Shown here: positions 13,570 through 13,638 of the stretch, in pieces
Numbering within the stretch: the stretch's first letter is position 1
Layout of the letters: each line of letters begins with the position of its first letter
Assembly (NCBI GenBank): GCA_003250275.1
Contig: QKGW01000530.1
Coordinates: 1 to 13,638, forward strand
DNA length: 13,638 nucleotides
DNA from: Alphaproteobacteria bacterium
GTDB lineage: Bacteria > Pseudomonadota > Alphaproteobacteria > Rhodospirillales > Rhodospirillaceae
Reading direction: 5' to 3'
Position numbers and translations under genes: made by a program
The notes under the pieces: model-generated
The model's database searches: none
What the model saw: the letters and a program-made list of their open reading frames with translations, nothing else
What the model was told of the DNA's origin: nothing

Positions 13570-13638
13570 TCACCCCCTGAGCGCCGCCACCGGCGGGTCG
13601 CGGAACGCGCGCCACGCCGGAACCAGCGCGAACGCCGC
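13570..13638 (-). CDS. C-terminal end of an ABC transporter permease (FtsX/MacB-like), cut by window edge
   Basis: The last 22 codons plus a TGA stop are readable on the minus strand, giving a hydrophobic AAFALVPAW followed by RAFRDPPVAALRG. This resembles the typical end of FtsX/MacB-type permeases, where the final membrane helix is followed by a P-A-x-R-A-x-x-x-x-P-x-x-A-L-R tail. The rest of the gene lies beyond the window. Its stop is 4 nt from the yqgE stop, leaving no room for a terminator between the two convergent genes. The family call rests on a short tail only, and the transported substrate cannot be told. Confidence 0.65.
   Translation of the reverse strand, partial: AAFALVPAWRAFRDPPVAALRG

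Overview
This is a high-GC chromosomal window with strong G/C preference at third codon positions. It carries eleven complete protein-coding genes and two genes cut by the window edges. Gene content suggests an alphaproteobacterium, most likely from the Rhodospirillales. The clues are the ispH-thrB-rnhA order, an aminoglycoside-phosphotransferase-fold ThrB, a Calvin-cycle-subtype class II aldolase beside glpX and tkt, and a PilJ-domain GGDEF/EAL protein. This placement is inferred from family recognition and no search was run. I see no rRNA, tRNA, CRISPR array, transposase or phage gene.

Layout. (1) Positions 1-971 (+) hold a quinone-oxidoreductase-like dehydrogenase that has lost its first ~12-15 residues to the window edge. 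(2) Positions 985-1160 hold a large nested inverted-repeat element between convergent genes. It looks like a two-way terminator or a small palindromic repeat element. (3) Positions 1171-6065 (-) hold a sugar-phosphate operon transcribed glpX > tkt > fba > rpe, with gaps of 45, 53 and 69 nt. These enzymes cover the FBPase, transketolase, aldolase and pentose-epimerase steps shared by the Calvin-Benson-Bassham cycle, gluconeogenesis and the non-oxidative pentose phosphate pathway. RuBisCO, phosphoribulokinase and CbbR are absent from the window. (4) Positions 6308-6955 (-) encode a NarL/FixJ-type regulator directly upstream of the operon. Its receiver domain has lost the phosphoacceptor aspartate. 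(5) Positions 7253-9655 (-) encode a membrane-bound PilJ-PAS-GGDEF-EAL cyclic-di-GMP protein with a degenerate GGDEF half and an intact EAL half. (6) Positions 9765-10346 (-) encode a lipoprotein of unknown function, divergent from ispH.

(7) Positions 10499-12925 (+) hold ispH, thrB and rnhA. thrB and rnhA overlap by ATGA. yqgE follows at 12987-13565 with its own candidate promoter. (8) The last 69 bases (-) encode the C-terminus of an ABC transporter permease (FtsX/MacB-like tail), converging on yqgE with a 4-nt gap.

Most of the window is ordinary housekeeping metabolism. The parts worth a second look are the regulatory proteins, which are a pseudo-receiver LuxR protein next to a sugar-phosphate operon and a c-di-GMP protein with a decayed cyclase half. 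Also notable are the nested palindrome at 985-1160, an orphan plus-strand terminator-like hairpin at 7101-7128, and several structured leaders or intercistronic gaps. I do not see a clear new defence, mobile or biosynthetic system here.
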